Source: an uncultured Campylobacter sp. (GTDB lineage: Bacteria; Campylobacterota; Campylobacteria; Campylobacterales; Campylobacteraceae). From it: a stretch of 14,719 nucleotides of DNA. The notes below the pieces were generated by a model. That model had not been told where the DNA came from and searched no databases. It worked only from the letters and a program-made list of their open reading frames with translations. A program made the position numbers and the translations under genes. This document shows positions 8,094 to 14,719 of this stretch, piece by piece; the first letter of the stretch is position 1; each line of letters starts with the position of its first letter. The DNA is taken from assembly GCA_938036585.1 (NCBI GenBank), contig CALHQN010000318.1, positions 1 through 14,719 of the forward strand, written 5' to 3'.

Positions 8094-10263
8094 TGATAAC
8101 TTCCTAGAAAGTCTTATCGAAGACGTTGTCGATACCAAAGATATACAAAGCGCCAAGCAGCTGCTCTATAATCTAAAAGAGCCCACTCCGCTGCTAGTGG
8201 ATGCTATAAATTTATGCATCGCTCAGCACGACGGGCAGTTTCGCAAAAGCGGCGAGCCGTATGCGATCCACCCGCTTTTGGTCGCCTGCTTCGTAGCCTT
8301 TATGGGGGGAGACTACGCGATGGTGATTTCCGCTCTTTTGCACGACGTGGTCGAGGATACCGATTTTAGCATAGAGCAGGTGGAGCAGAGATTTGGAGGC
8401 GAGGTTTCTAAGATCGTAGAGGGACTTACCAAAATCGTAAACATCAGAGAGGATAAATTAGCCCCGTCCAGCGATAGCAACGCCAAGCTACGCACCACCG
8501 CGCTTACCTTCCGTAGGATGCTGATGATCTCCATTAACGATCAGCGCGTTTTGGTCGTCAAACTCTGCGACAGGCTGCACAATATGCTAACCCTAGACGC
8601 ACTTCGCCCCGATAAGCAAAAACGTATCGGCGAGGAGACGCTTTTGGTTTATGCGCCGATCGCGCACAGGCTTGGAATTTCATCGATCAAAAACGTGCTT
8701 GAGGATCTTAGCTTTAAATACGTCATGCCCAAAGAATACTCGGCGATCGCCGAGTATATCGAAGAGCACAAGCAGCAGCTTCAGATGAATCTTAGTAAAT
8801 TTAGCGAAAAGATCAAGGAGTATATGCTCTCAAACGGCTTCAATGAGGGCAGCTTCGATATCCAGAAGCGAATGAAACACTACTACTCGATCTTTTTGAA
8901 GATGCAGCGTAAAGGAATTTCGATCGAGGAGGTGCTCGATCTTTTAGCCATTCGCATCATCGTGCAAAAGCCGATGGATTGCTACTTGGCGCTTGGTATA
9001 ATCCATACTAAATTTAACCCGCTCATATCGCGCTTTAAAGATTATATCGCGCTGCCGAAGCAAAACGGATATCAGACGATTCACACGACCGTCTTTAACG
9101 AAAGTATGATCGTAGAGGTGCAGATCCGCACCTTTGATATGCACAACACCGCGGAATTCGGCGTCGCCGCGCACTGGAAATATAAATATAGCGGCTCGAT
9201 CAATCCGAAGCTTGATTGGCTAAACGATATCGGCATGCAGGAAGAGGACGACGCAAATGCCGAGGATCTTTACGAATACGCCAAAGACAGCCTCTACGTC
9301 GAGGATATCGCCGTGTATTCTCCCAAGGGCGGAATTTTTACATTGCCGCGCGGCGCTACGGCGCTTGATTACGCCTACGAGATACACTCTCAAGTGGGCT
9401 TAAAAGCGACCGAAGCCTTTATAAACCGCGTCAAAGTGCCGCTGCTAACGGAGCTTAAAAACGGCGACATCGTCCATATCATCACGGGGAACGAGCCGCA
9501 TTACCGCTGCAGCTGGCTAAGCTCAGTCAAAACGGGCAAGGCGCGCGCAACGATAAAGGCGTTTTGCAAGCAAAAGATCAGGGACGTAAATTACGAAGTG
9601 GCGATTAAAATTTTATGCGCGATCTTTACGACGAGCAAAGAGGGCATAATAAGCTGGCTCGAGAAGGAAAATTTAAGCAAAAAGATCGGCAAAGCGGCGT
9701 ATGATTCGGTATTTTTAAAAGACGTCGTAAACGCGCTTAAAAAATACCCGCTCAGAGAAAAATTTTTTAATATGAAATTTCGCAACAAATATGAGATCGA
9801 AAAGCAAAAATTTGATAATATAGTCGTGTATTCAAATTTTAAAATCGACGAGGTGGAGTTTGATTACTGTTGCAACCCAAAGCGCGGCGACGATATCATC
9901 GGCTTTCGCAACGGACACGGCGTGACGGTGCATCACAAGCTGTGCGAAAGAGCGAGCAACCTCATCAAAAGCGACGAGATGATCTTCGTAAAATGGACGC
10001 GCAATGCGCCGCACCGCTATAAGATCCTCTTAAATTTAGAAAACAAGCGCGGCTCGCTGGCGGCGTTTTTGAACTATTTAGTCAAGCTTGAGATCGATCT
10101 GGTGTCGATAAGCCTAAACGAAAATAGCGAGACGACGTCGGATTATTTTGAGATCATCATCGAGCTGAACGAAAATTTAGACTCCGCGCAGATCAAAGAT
10201 AGGCTCAAAAACCGCTTTAAGATCGTGGATTTCGTATCGCTTACGGACGTATATAAAAACTAA
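8071..10263 (+). CDS. spoT: Bifunctional (p)ppGpp synthetase/hydrolase (RSH family)
   Basis: Makes and degrades (p)ppGpp, the stringent-response alarmone. It has 730 residues and the full domain set. The N-terminal HD hydrolase has His67, His91-Asp92 in HDVVEDT, and Asp167 in LCDRLHN. The synthetase has KRMKHYYSI (266-274), Asp290 in LDLLAIRI, FKDYIALPKQNGYQTIHTT (322-340) and catalytic Glu349 in VEVQIRT. A TGS domain spans about 412-473, a Cys/His module has CC at 600-601 and Cys625, and a C-terminal ACT domain spans about 649-730. Both active sites look complete, so it should be bifunctional; I recall it as the only long RSH in Campylobacter. The start ATG overlaps rpoZ by 23 bases and its ribosome site is weak (AAGG 14 bases upstream), which fits coupling to rpoZ. 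It ends with three TAA codons in a row. Confidence 0.95.
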   Translation: MESLTRINDNFLESLIEDVVDTKDIQSAKQLLYNLKEPTPLLVDAINLCIAQHDGQFRKSGEPYAIHPLLVACFVAFMGGDYAMVISALLHDVVEDTDFSIEQVEQRFGGEVSKIVEGLTKIVNIREDKLAPSSDSNAKLRTTALTFRRMLMISINDQRVLVVKLCDRLHNMLTLDALRPDKQKRIGEETLLVYAPIAHRLGISSIKNVLEDLSFKYVMPKEYSAIAEYIEEHKQQLQMNLSKFSEKIKEYMLSNGFNEGSFDIQKRMKHYYSIFLKMQRKGISIEEVLDLLAIRIIVQKPMDCYLALGIIHTKFNPLISRFKDYIALPKQNGYQTIHTTVFNESMIVEVQIRTFDMHNTAEFGVAAHWKYKYSGSINPKLDWLNDIGMQEEDDANAEDLYEYAKDSLYVEDIAVYSPKGGIFTLPRGATALDYAYEIHSQVGLKATEAFINRVKVPLLTELKNGDIVHIITGNEPHYRCSWLSSVKTGKARATIKAFCKQKIRDVNYEVAIKILCAIFTTSKEGIISWLEKENLSKKIGKAAYDSVFLKDVVNALKKYPLREKFFNMKFRNKYEIEKQKFDNIVVYSNFKIDEVEFDYCCNPKRGDDIIGFRNGHGVTVHHKLCERASNLIKSDEMIFVKWTRNAPHRYKILLNLENKRGSLAAFLNYLVKLEIDLVSISLNENSETTSDYFEIIIELNENLDSAQIKDRLKNRFKIVDFVSLTDVYKN

Positions 10264-10279
10264 TAATAAGGGAGAGCAG

Positions 10280-11485
10280 ATGGCTGACATTCAAGGCATT
10301 ATGGAAAATTTTAAGCGCGGCATCGCGGAGATTATTGATGAGGAGCAGATTGAAGCGCTAATCAGGCGCTACTACGACAGCGGCGAGAGCTTCTACGTTA
10401 AAATCGGAATGGATCCGACCGCTCCGGATCTGCACCTAGGACACACCGTCGTTTTGAATAAGCTTGCGTTTTTACAAAACCACGGCGCGATCGTGCAGTT
10501 TCTAATCGGCGATTTTACCGCTCAAATCGGCGATCCGAGCGGCAAGAGCGAAACGCGCAAAAAGCTTCCGCGCCAGGTCGTGCTGCAAAACGCCAAAACC
10601 TACGAGGAGCAGGTATTTAAAATTTTAAATCCAGCTAAAACCAAGGTGATGTTTAACTCCGAATGGACCAACCGCTTGGGCGCCAGCGGAATGATCGAGC
10701 TATCTAGCACCTACAACGTCGCTAGAATGCTCGAGCGCGACGACTTCGAGAAGCGCTACAAAGCCGAGCAGCCGATCAGCATCAGCGAGTTTATGTATCC
10801 GCTGCTGCAAGGATACGACAGCGTCTGTATGAGATGCGATATAGAATTTGGCGGCACCGATCAGAAATTTAATCTTCTAATGGGTCGCCAGCTGCAAAGA
10901 ATTTACGATATCGGCAAGGAGCAAAGCGTCGTAATGATGCCGCTTTTAGTAGGCACCGACGGCACAAATAAGATGAGTAAGAGCCTCGGCAACTATATCG
11001 GCGTAACCGACACGCCGCACGATATGTACGGCAAAGTGATGAGCATCAGCGATAATCTAATGTGGGATTGGTATAATCTGCTTAGCCAAAAGAGTAACGA
11101 AGATATCGAGCTTATAAAAGGCTTCGTAGCCGAGGGCTCTATCCATCCTAAGGCGGTCAAAGAGGAGCTTGCTTCCGAGATCGTTACTAGATTTTACGAC
11201 GAAAACACCGCCTTTGAAGCCAAACAGGAATTTGATCGCGTCCACGGCGCCGGCGAGCTTCCTACAGAAATCAAAGAATACCACGTAAGCTCGCCTGCAT
11301 GGATCGTAAAGGCGCTAATTAGCTGCAAGCTCGCCGTATCCAGCTCGGATGCGCGCAGGTTGATAAAATCAAACGCCGTCAGTATCGATCAAAATAAAAT
11401 TTTAGATGAGCAGCTTCAGCTTAGCTCGGGCGAATATACGCTTCAAGTAGGGAAGAAAAAATTCGCCAGATTAAAGGTAGATTAA
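10280..11485 (+). CDS. tyrS: Tyrosyl-tRNA synthetase
   Basis: Class I synthetase that charges tRNA-Tyr. It has 401 residues. The HIGH-type motif HLGH is at 52-55 in MDPTAPDLHLGH, and KMSKS is at 231-235. GDFTAQIGDPSGKS (77-90) and FGGTDQKFN (190-198) are typical of the TyrRS catalytic fold and tyrosine pocket. The C-terminal part (about 335-400) is an S4-like RNA-binding domain with SSSDARRLIKSNAVSI. The length and the KMSKS form (rather than KFGKT) suggest the TyrZ-like subgroup. The start ATG has AAGGGAG five bases upstream and lies 16 bases after spoT. Its TAA stop shares one base with the ATG of the next gene. Confidence 0.96.
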   Translation: MADIQGIMENFKRGIAEIIDEEQIEALIRRYYDSGESFYVKIGMDPTAPDLHLGHTVVLNKLAFLQNHGAIVQFLIGDFTAQIGDPSGKSETRKKLPRQVVLQNAKTYEEQVFKILNPAKTKVMFNSEWTNRLGASGMIELSSTYNVARMLERDDFEKRYKAEQPISISEFMYPLLQGYDSVCMRCDIEFGGTDQKFNLLMGRQLQRIYDIGKEQSVVMMPLLVGTDGTNKMSKSLGNYIGVTDTPHDMYGKVMSISDNLMWDWYNLLSQKSNEDIELIKGFVAEGSIHPKAVKEELASEIVTRFYDENTAFEAKQEFDRVHGAGELPTEIKEYHVSSPAWIVKALISCKLAVSSSDARRLIKSNAVSIDQNKILDEQLQLSSGEYTLQVGKKKFARLKVD

Positions 11486-12573
11486 TGAGTATAAAAATAG
11501 GCAAACACGAGATTAAACACCCGATAATTCAAGGCGGGATGGGACTTGGCATCAGTTGGGACAATCTCGCCGGCAATGTCAGCCTAAACGGCTGCCTAGG
11601 CGTGATTAGCTCGGTCGGCACAGGCTACTACGAAAATCTTAAATTTGCCAAAAAATCGCTCGAGGGCAGACCCTATACGAGCGAGAATTTTTATAGCAAA
11701 GAGGCGCTTTTTACCATCGTGCAAAACGCCCGTAAAATTTGCGGCAATACGCCTTTGGGGATGAACGTAATGTGTGCGGCGAACGACTACGAGCGCATCG
11801 TAAGGGATTCGTGCGAAGCGGGGATTGACATCATCATAAGCGGAGCGGGACTTCCTACCAATCTGCCGGAATTTACGGCCAATTTTCCGGACGTCGCGCT
11901 CGTGCCTATCGTCTCATCCGCCAAGGCCCTTAAGATCATCGCCAAGCGCTGGAAGCAGCGCTATGACCGTATCCCGGACGCCGTAGTGCTTGAGGGCCCT
12001 CTTAGCGGCGGGCATCAGGGCTTTACCTACGAGCAGTGCATGGATGCAGAATTTAGCCTGGATAATCTAATCCCGCAGGTTAAGGAAGAGATCGCTAGCT
12101 GGGGCAGCTTCCCGCTCTTTGTCGCAGGCGGAATTTGGGATAAAACCGACATCGATCGCGTAAAAGCTCTAGGTGCGGACGGCGTGCAGATGGGCACGCG
12201 CTTCATCGGCACCTTTGAATGCGACGCCGCGGAGGAATTTAAGCAGGTACTTCTTAACGCCAAAAAAGAGGACATCGAGCTTCTAAAATCGCCCGTAGGC
12301 TATCCCGCACGCGGAATTCATACAAATTTACAAGATATGATCGCCGCAGGTACGGCGCCTAAGATCCGCTGTATCAGCAACTGCGTAAGCCCTTGCGAGC
12401 GCGGCAAAGGTGCTAATGCCGTAGGATACTGCATCGCCGATCGCTTAAGCGACGCGTATCTTGGCAAAACGCAAAGCGGACTATTTTTCACCGGCGCAAA
12501 CGGCTGGCGATTAAACGAGATCATATCCGTGAAGGAATTGATAGAAAAACTTGTAAATGGCGAAGATAGTTAA
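11485..12573 (+). CDS. Nitronate monooxygenase-like flavin oxidoreductase with C-terminal Cys cluster
   Basis: A 362-residue TIM-barrel flavoprotein of the nitronate monooxygenase / 2-nitropropane dioxygenase / FabK superfamily. Visible motifs are HPIIQGGMGLG (12-22) at the FMN end of the barrel, SGAGLPTNLPEF (119-130), GPLSGGHQGF (171-180) with the conserved His177, VAGGIWD (213-219) and GADGVQMGTRF (230-240) for phosphate binding. Near the C-terminus four cysteines occur as C296-x3-C300-x3-C304 and C316, which is not part of the classic enzyme core and could bind a metal or Fe-S cluster. The substrate cannot be told from sequence: nitronate detoxification and an enoyl-reductase or other flavin role are both possible. 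AAAGGT lies six bases before the ATG. The gene overlaps tyrS by one base and amiA by 17. Confidence 0.88.
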   Translation: MSIKIGKHEIKHPIIQGGMGLGISWDNLAGNVSLNGCLGVISSVGTGYYENLKFAKKSLEGRPYTSENFYSKEALFTIVQNARKICGNTPLGMNVMCAANDYERIVRDSCEAGIDIIISGAGLPTNLPEFTANFPDVALVPIVSSAKALKIIAKRWKQRYDRIPDAVVLEGPLSGGHQGFTYEQCMDAEFSLDNLIPQVKEEIASWGSFPLFVAGGIWDKTDIDRVKALGADGVQMGTRFIGTFECDAAEEFKQVLLNAKKEDIELLKSPVGYPARGIHTNLQDMIAAGTAPKIRCISNCVSPCERGKGANAVGYCIADRLSDAYLGKTQSGLFFTGANGWRLNEIISVKELIEKLVNGEDS

Positions 12574-14470
12574 AATTTTTCTAATCGCGGCTTTTAGCTG
12601 CGTATTGGCGTTCGGAGCTTCCAGCGAGGCGTTTTTTGCGAAATTCGACAAGGATTTCATCGTAGCAACGCCAAATTACAAGCGCTCGCTGCACAAGGAG
12701 CTAAAATCGCTCTACCAAGGCGCGTCCGATAAAGAGGTCCGCATCAAAGCACTAAAAAGGCTGGTTTACAGCTCGAAAAATTTAGGGCTCGACTCCTCGC
12801 CCTACGAAAAGGAGCTCGCGCGCCTAAATACAAAGAGCGCGGATAAAACAAAGTCCAAAAGTTCTAGCGACGAGAGCAAACAAAGCTCAAACTCCGCCGA
12901 AAAGAAAAGCTCTAAAAATTCCAAAAAAACAAGCTCCGCTAGCAGCGAGGACGCCCAAGCTTCGGGCGGTTCCAAAACAAAGTTCGCAAAGAGCGAGAAA
13001 AGCTCCAAAGCGGAAAATTCCAAAAACTCTTCAAATTTAGCGGATAAAACCCCAAAAGCTTCAGCCTCGGAAAATTCTAAAACCTCCGCCTCCAAAAACT
13101 CCTCCGCCAAAAAAACGCAAGCTGCAAAAAACGCCGATCTAAGCTCGCTTTCTAAAGAGGATTTGGAATTTCTACGCTCGACTAGACCGGTCGGCGCTGA
13201 CGAGGTCGTAGACGCCCAAGAGGACGATAGTGGCGAGGACGCGACCGCACAAGACGAAGGCGATGGCGGCGCGGATCAAAGTAGCGAGCTTAGAAAAAGC
13301 AGCGTCCAAAAAGCGGACAAAAACGCCCAGCTTGCGCTAAATTCTCTGCGCGGCGATAAAAACGAGATCGTGCTTGAGTTCAACCGCGATCTAAGGCAGA
13401 GCGATTATAAGGATTTCACCATCGCGAGCAACGATCATTTTCGCTTCGTGCTCGATTTTAGCGCGCGCCAAAAGTCGCACAATACGCGGCTAAAAGATAG
13501 CTTCGTGGGCGAAGTGCGTATCTCGCAGTATAACGACAAGACTGTGCGCGTCGTGCTTAGCGACGAGAAAAAATTTAACGCTAGCGTGCAGATCGACGGA
13601 AATTTAATGATTTTAAGCGCCGTCGAAAGCTCCAAGTCCGCAAAAGCCGCGCGCGCAGAAAAAAACAGAGATCAAAAATCAGGGCGCAAACGCGGGCGCG
13701 AGCAAGATAGCGAGCCGCAAATCAGCACGATAGAGGAATCAGGGGGCGCCAAATCGACCTCCGTGGCCGCCGGTAAAATTTACAAATCGACCAAGGGCAA
13801 GCTCATCGTAATCGATCCGGGTCACGGCGGCAGCGATTCGGGCGCGGTAGGAAACGGGCTGAAGGAAAAAAACGTCGTGCTAGCCACATCCAAAAAGCTT
13901 GGCGTGTTGCTTCAAAAGCGCGGCTACAGGGTCCTTTACACGCGCAGCACCGACGTTTTTATAAATCTACGGTCGCGCACGATATTTGCCGGCAAAAAGA
14001 ACGCCGATATGTTTATCTCGATCCACGCAAACGCCGCTCCTAACGCAAGCGCGGCATCCAGAATGAGCGGCGTGGAGACCTTTTTCTTAAGCCCGGCTAG
14101 AAGCGAGCGCAGCAAAAACGCCGCCGCGCTCGAAAACAAGGGTGATTTGGAGGATATGAACACCTTCTCGAAGCAGACCTTTTTAAATTTCTTAAATCGC
14201 GAGAAGATAATCTCCTCAAACAAGCTTGCCATCGACATTCAAAGCTATATGCTAAGCTCGGTAAAAAAGAGTTTCAAAAGCAAGGACGGCGGCGTGCGCG
14301 AGGCGCCGTTTTGGGTGCTGGTAGGCGCTACGATGCCCGCAGTACTCGTGGAGATCGGCTACATCACGCACCCGGATGAGGGTAAAAATTTAGGCAAAAG
14401 CGCCTATCAAGACCGCATCGCTCAGGGTATCGCAAACGGCGTGGACGCGTACTTTCAGAAAAACAAGTGA
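12557..14470 (+). CDS. amiA: Periplasmic N-acetylmuramoyl-L-alanine amidase
   Basis: Zinc-dependent cell-wall hydrolase that cuts the bond between MurNAc and the stem peptide. It has 637 residues. A signal peptide covers about residues 1-21 (MAKIVKIFLIAAFSCVLAFGA). A short domain (about 25-90) is followed by a Ser/Lys-rich low-complexity linker (92-190), an acidic patch (214-240) and an AMIN-like domain (about 268-355). A second basic linker (357-405) leads to the Amidase_3 catalytic domain (413-634). Zinc ligands His423 (IDPGHGG), Glu437 (LKEKNVVL) and His490 (SIHANA), and the catalytic Glu599 (VEIGYIT), are all present. An insert around 527-585 may be the regulatory helix region seen in AmiC-type enzymes. 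The start overlaps the flavoprotein gene by 17 bases with only a weak, distant ribosome site. I recall the same neighbour order in C. jejuni, where amiA shapes cell separation. Confidence 0.94.
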   Translation: MAKIVKIFLIAAFSCVLAFGASSEAFFAKFDKDFIVATPNYKRSLHKELKSLYQGASDKEVRIKALKRLVYSSKNLGLDSSPYEKELARLNTKSADKTKSKSSSDESKQSSNSAEKKSSKNSKKTSSASSEDAQASGGSKTKFAKSEKSSKAENSKNSSNLADKTPKASASENSKTSASKNSSAKKTQAAKNADLSSLSKEDLEFLRSTRPVGADEVVDAQEDDSGEDATAQDEGDGGADQSSELRKSSVQKADKNAQLALNSLRGDKNEIVLEFNRDLRQSDYKDFTIASNDHFRFVLDFSARQKSHNTRLKDSFVGEVRISQYNDKTVRVVLSDEKKFNASVQIDGNLMILSAVESSKSAKAARAEKNRDQKSGRKRGREQDSEPQISTIEESGGAKSTSVAAGKIYKSTKGKLIVIDPGHGGSDSGAVGNGLKEKNVVLATSKKLGVLLQKRGYRVLYTRSTDVFINLRSRTIFAGKKNADMFISIHANAAPNASAASRMSGVETFFLSPARSERSKNAAALENKGDLEDMNTFSKQTFLNFLNREKIISSNKLAIDIQSYMLSSVKKSFKSKDGGVREAPFWVLVGATMPAVLVEIGYITHPDEGKNLGKSAYQDRIAQGIANGVDAYFQKNK

Positions 14471-14500
14471 TGAAATTTTACGCGCCGCGCATTTTTGCAA

Positions 14501-14705
14501 GCGGGATAAAATTTTATTTCGGCGCCGAGATCTGCCCCGCAGATAAATTTTAGCTGGCGCGATAGCTCTGCGGATAAACATGGTGCGAAAGCGGTAAATT
14601 TAAAATTTTAAAGCCCACCGCGCTAAATTTAAAACAAAACGTGCGGCGCTGCGCGCAAAAATCCGTCCGTGTGCCAAATATTTACTGCTGGCGGGTAAAT
14701 TTTAC
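14501..14705. repeat. Gene-free tail with degenerate GCGG-TAAATTTTA units
   Basis: The 249 bases after amiA hold no credible gene, tRNA or clear terminator. They contain AAATTT seven times (from 14473, 14509, 14545, 14596, 14603, 14625 and 14697). Five of these sit in a loose unit: a GC-rich GCGG-like half followed by TAAATTTTA. The units begin near 14501, 14537, 14591, 14619 and 14690, and spacing is irregular. An ATAAAATTTTAT palindrome lies at 14506-14517. This may be diffuse intergenic sequence shaped by genome-wide word bias rather than a dedicated repeat family. Confidence 0.4.
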
Positions 14706-14719
14706 GGAGCGTCTTGCGG

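Noticed and set aside
8304..8309. Homopolymer runs as phase-variation switches (G6 here, C6 near 1292, A7 in amiA and lptE)
   Set aside because: The G and C runs are shorter than the tracts of about eight or more that switch in Campylobacter, and the genes are essential or housekeeping.
12557..12620. AmiA as a lipoprotein because of Cys15 in its signal peptide
   Set aside because: The residues before the cysteine are AAFS, which do not fit a lipobox; a normal signal-peptidase I site after AFGA is more likely.
12802..13110. A 102-codon minus-strand frame rich in Leu, Phe and Glu opposite the amiA linker
   Set aside because: Its composition is just the complement of Ser/Lys codons (AGC, TCC, AAA); no ribosome site or domain.
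14470..14553. A 27-codon frame beginning MKFYAPRIF that overlaps the amiA stop as TGATG
   Set aside because: The overlap is of the coupled type, but there is no ribosome site and no recognisable product. Its codons are largely the AAATTT-type words that fill the whole tail.

Overview
The window looks like chromosomal core sequence from a Campylobacter species, most likely one of the higher-GC oral species such as the C. gracilis / C. showae / C. rectus group. This rests on two things: the gene content and order recalled from Campylobacter and Helicobacter, and the saturation of the DNA with AAATTT-type words in an otherwise mid-GC sequence. The species call is tentative. No mobile element, CRISPR array, rRNA or tRNA was seen.

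Left arm, minus strand (positions 5748 down to 1): yajC, secD, secF, a 113-residue membrane protein of unknown function, leuS, and the start of a lipoprotein gene that is probably lptE. The genes overlap or are separated by 6-9 bases, so they read as one operon. It encodes the SecDF-YajC accessory complex of the protein export channel, leucyl-tRNA synthetase and an outer-membrane LPS-assembly lipoprotein.

Right arm, plus strand (5724 to 14470): lnt, then pyrH, rpoZ, spoT, tyrS, a flavin-dependent nitronate monooxygenase-like gene and a periplasmic N-acetylmuramoyl-L-alanine amidase (amiA). From pyrH onward the genes are spaced 16-23 bases apart or overlap by 1-23 bases. The products are apolipoprotein N-acyltransferase, UMP kinase, RNA polymerase omega, the bifunctional (p)ppGpp synthetase/hydrolase, tyrosyl-tRNA synthetase, a TIM-barrel flavoprotein with an extra cysteine cluster, and a cell-wall hydrolase. 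The last 249 bases hold no credible gene but carry seven AAATTT words in degenerate GCGG-TAAATTTTA units.

The two arms meet head to head at yajC and lnt, and the only usable lnt start codon lies inside the yajC coding sequence. Several products act on the envelope: SecDF-YajC helps export prolipoproteins, Lnt finishes their lipidation, LptE is such a lipoprotein, and AmiA remodels the wall. rpoZ and spoT link RNA polymerase to the stringent response.

No unmistakably new biological system is present; this is mostly housekeeping sequence. The best leads are the uncharacterised membrane protein between secF and leuS, the overlapping divergent yajC/lnt starts, the cysteine cluster in the flavoprotein, a terminator-like hairpin inside lnt, a 22-base perfect palindrome inside spoT, and the AAATTT word enrichment.
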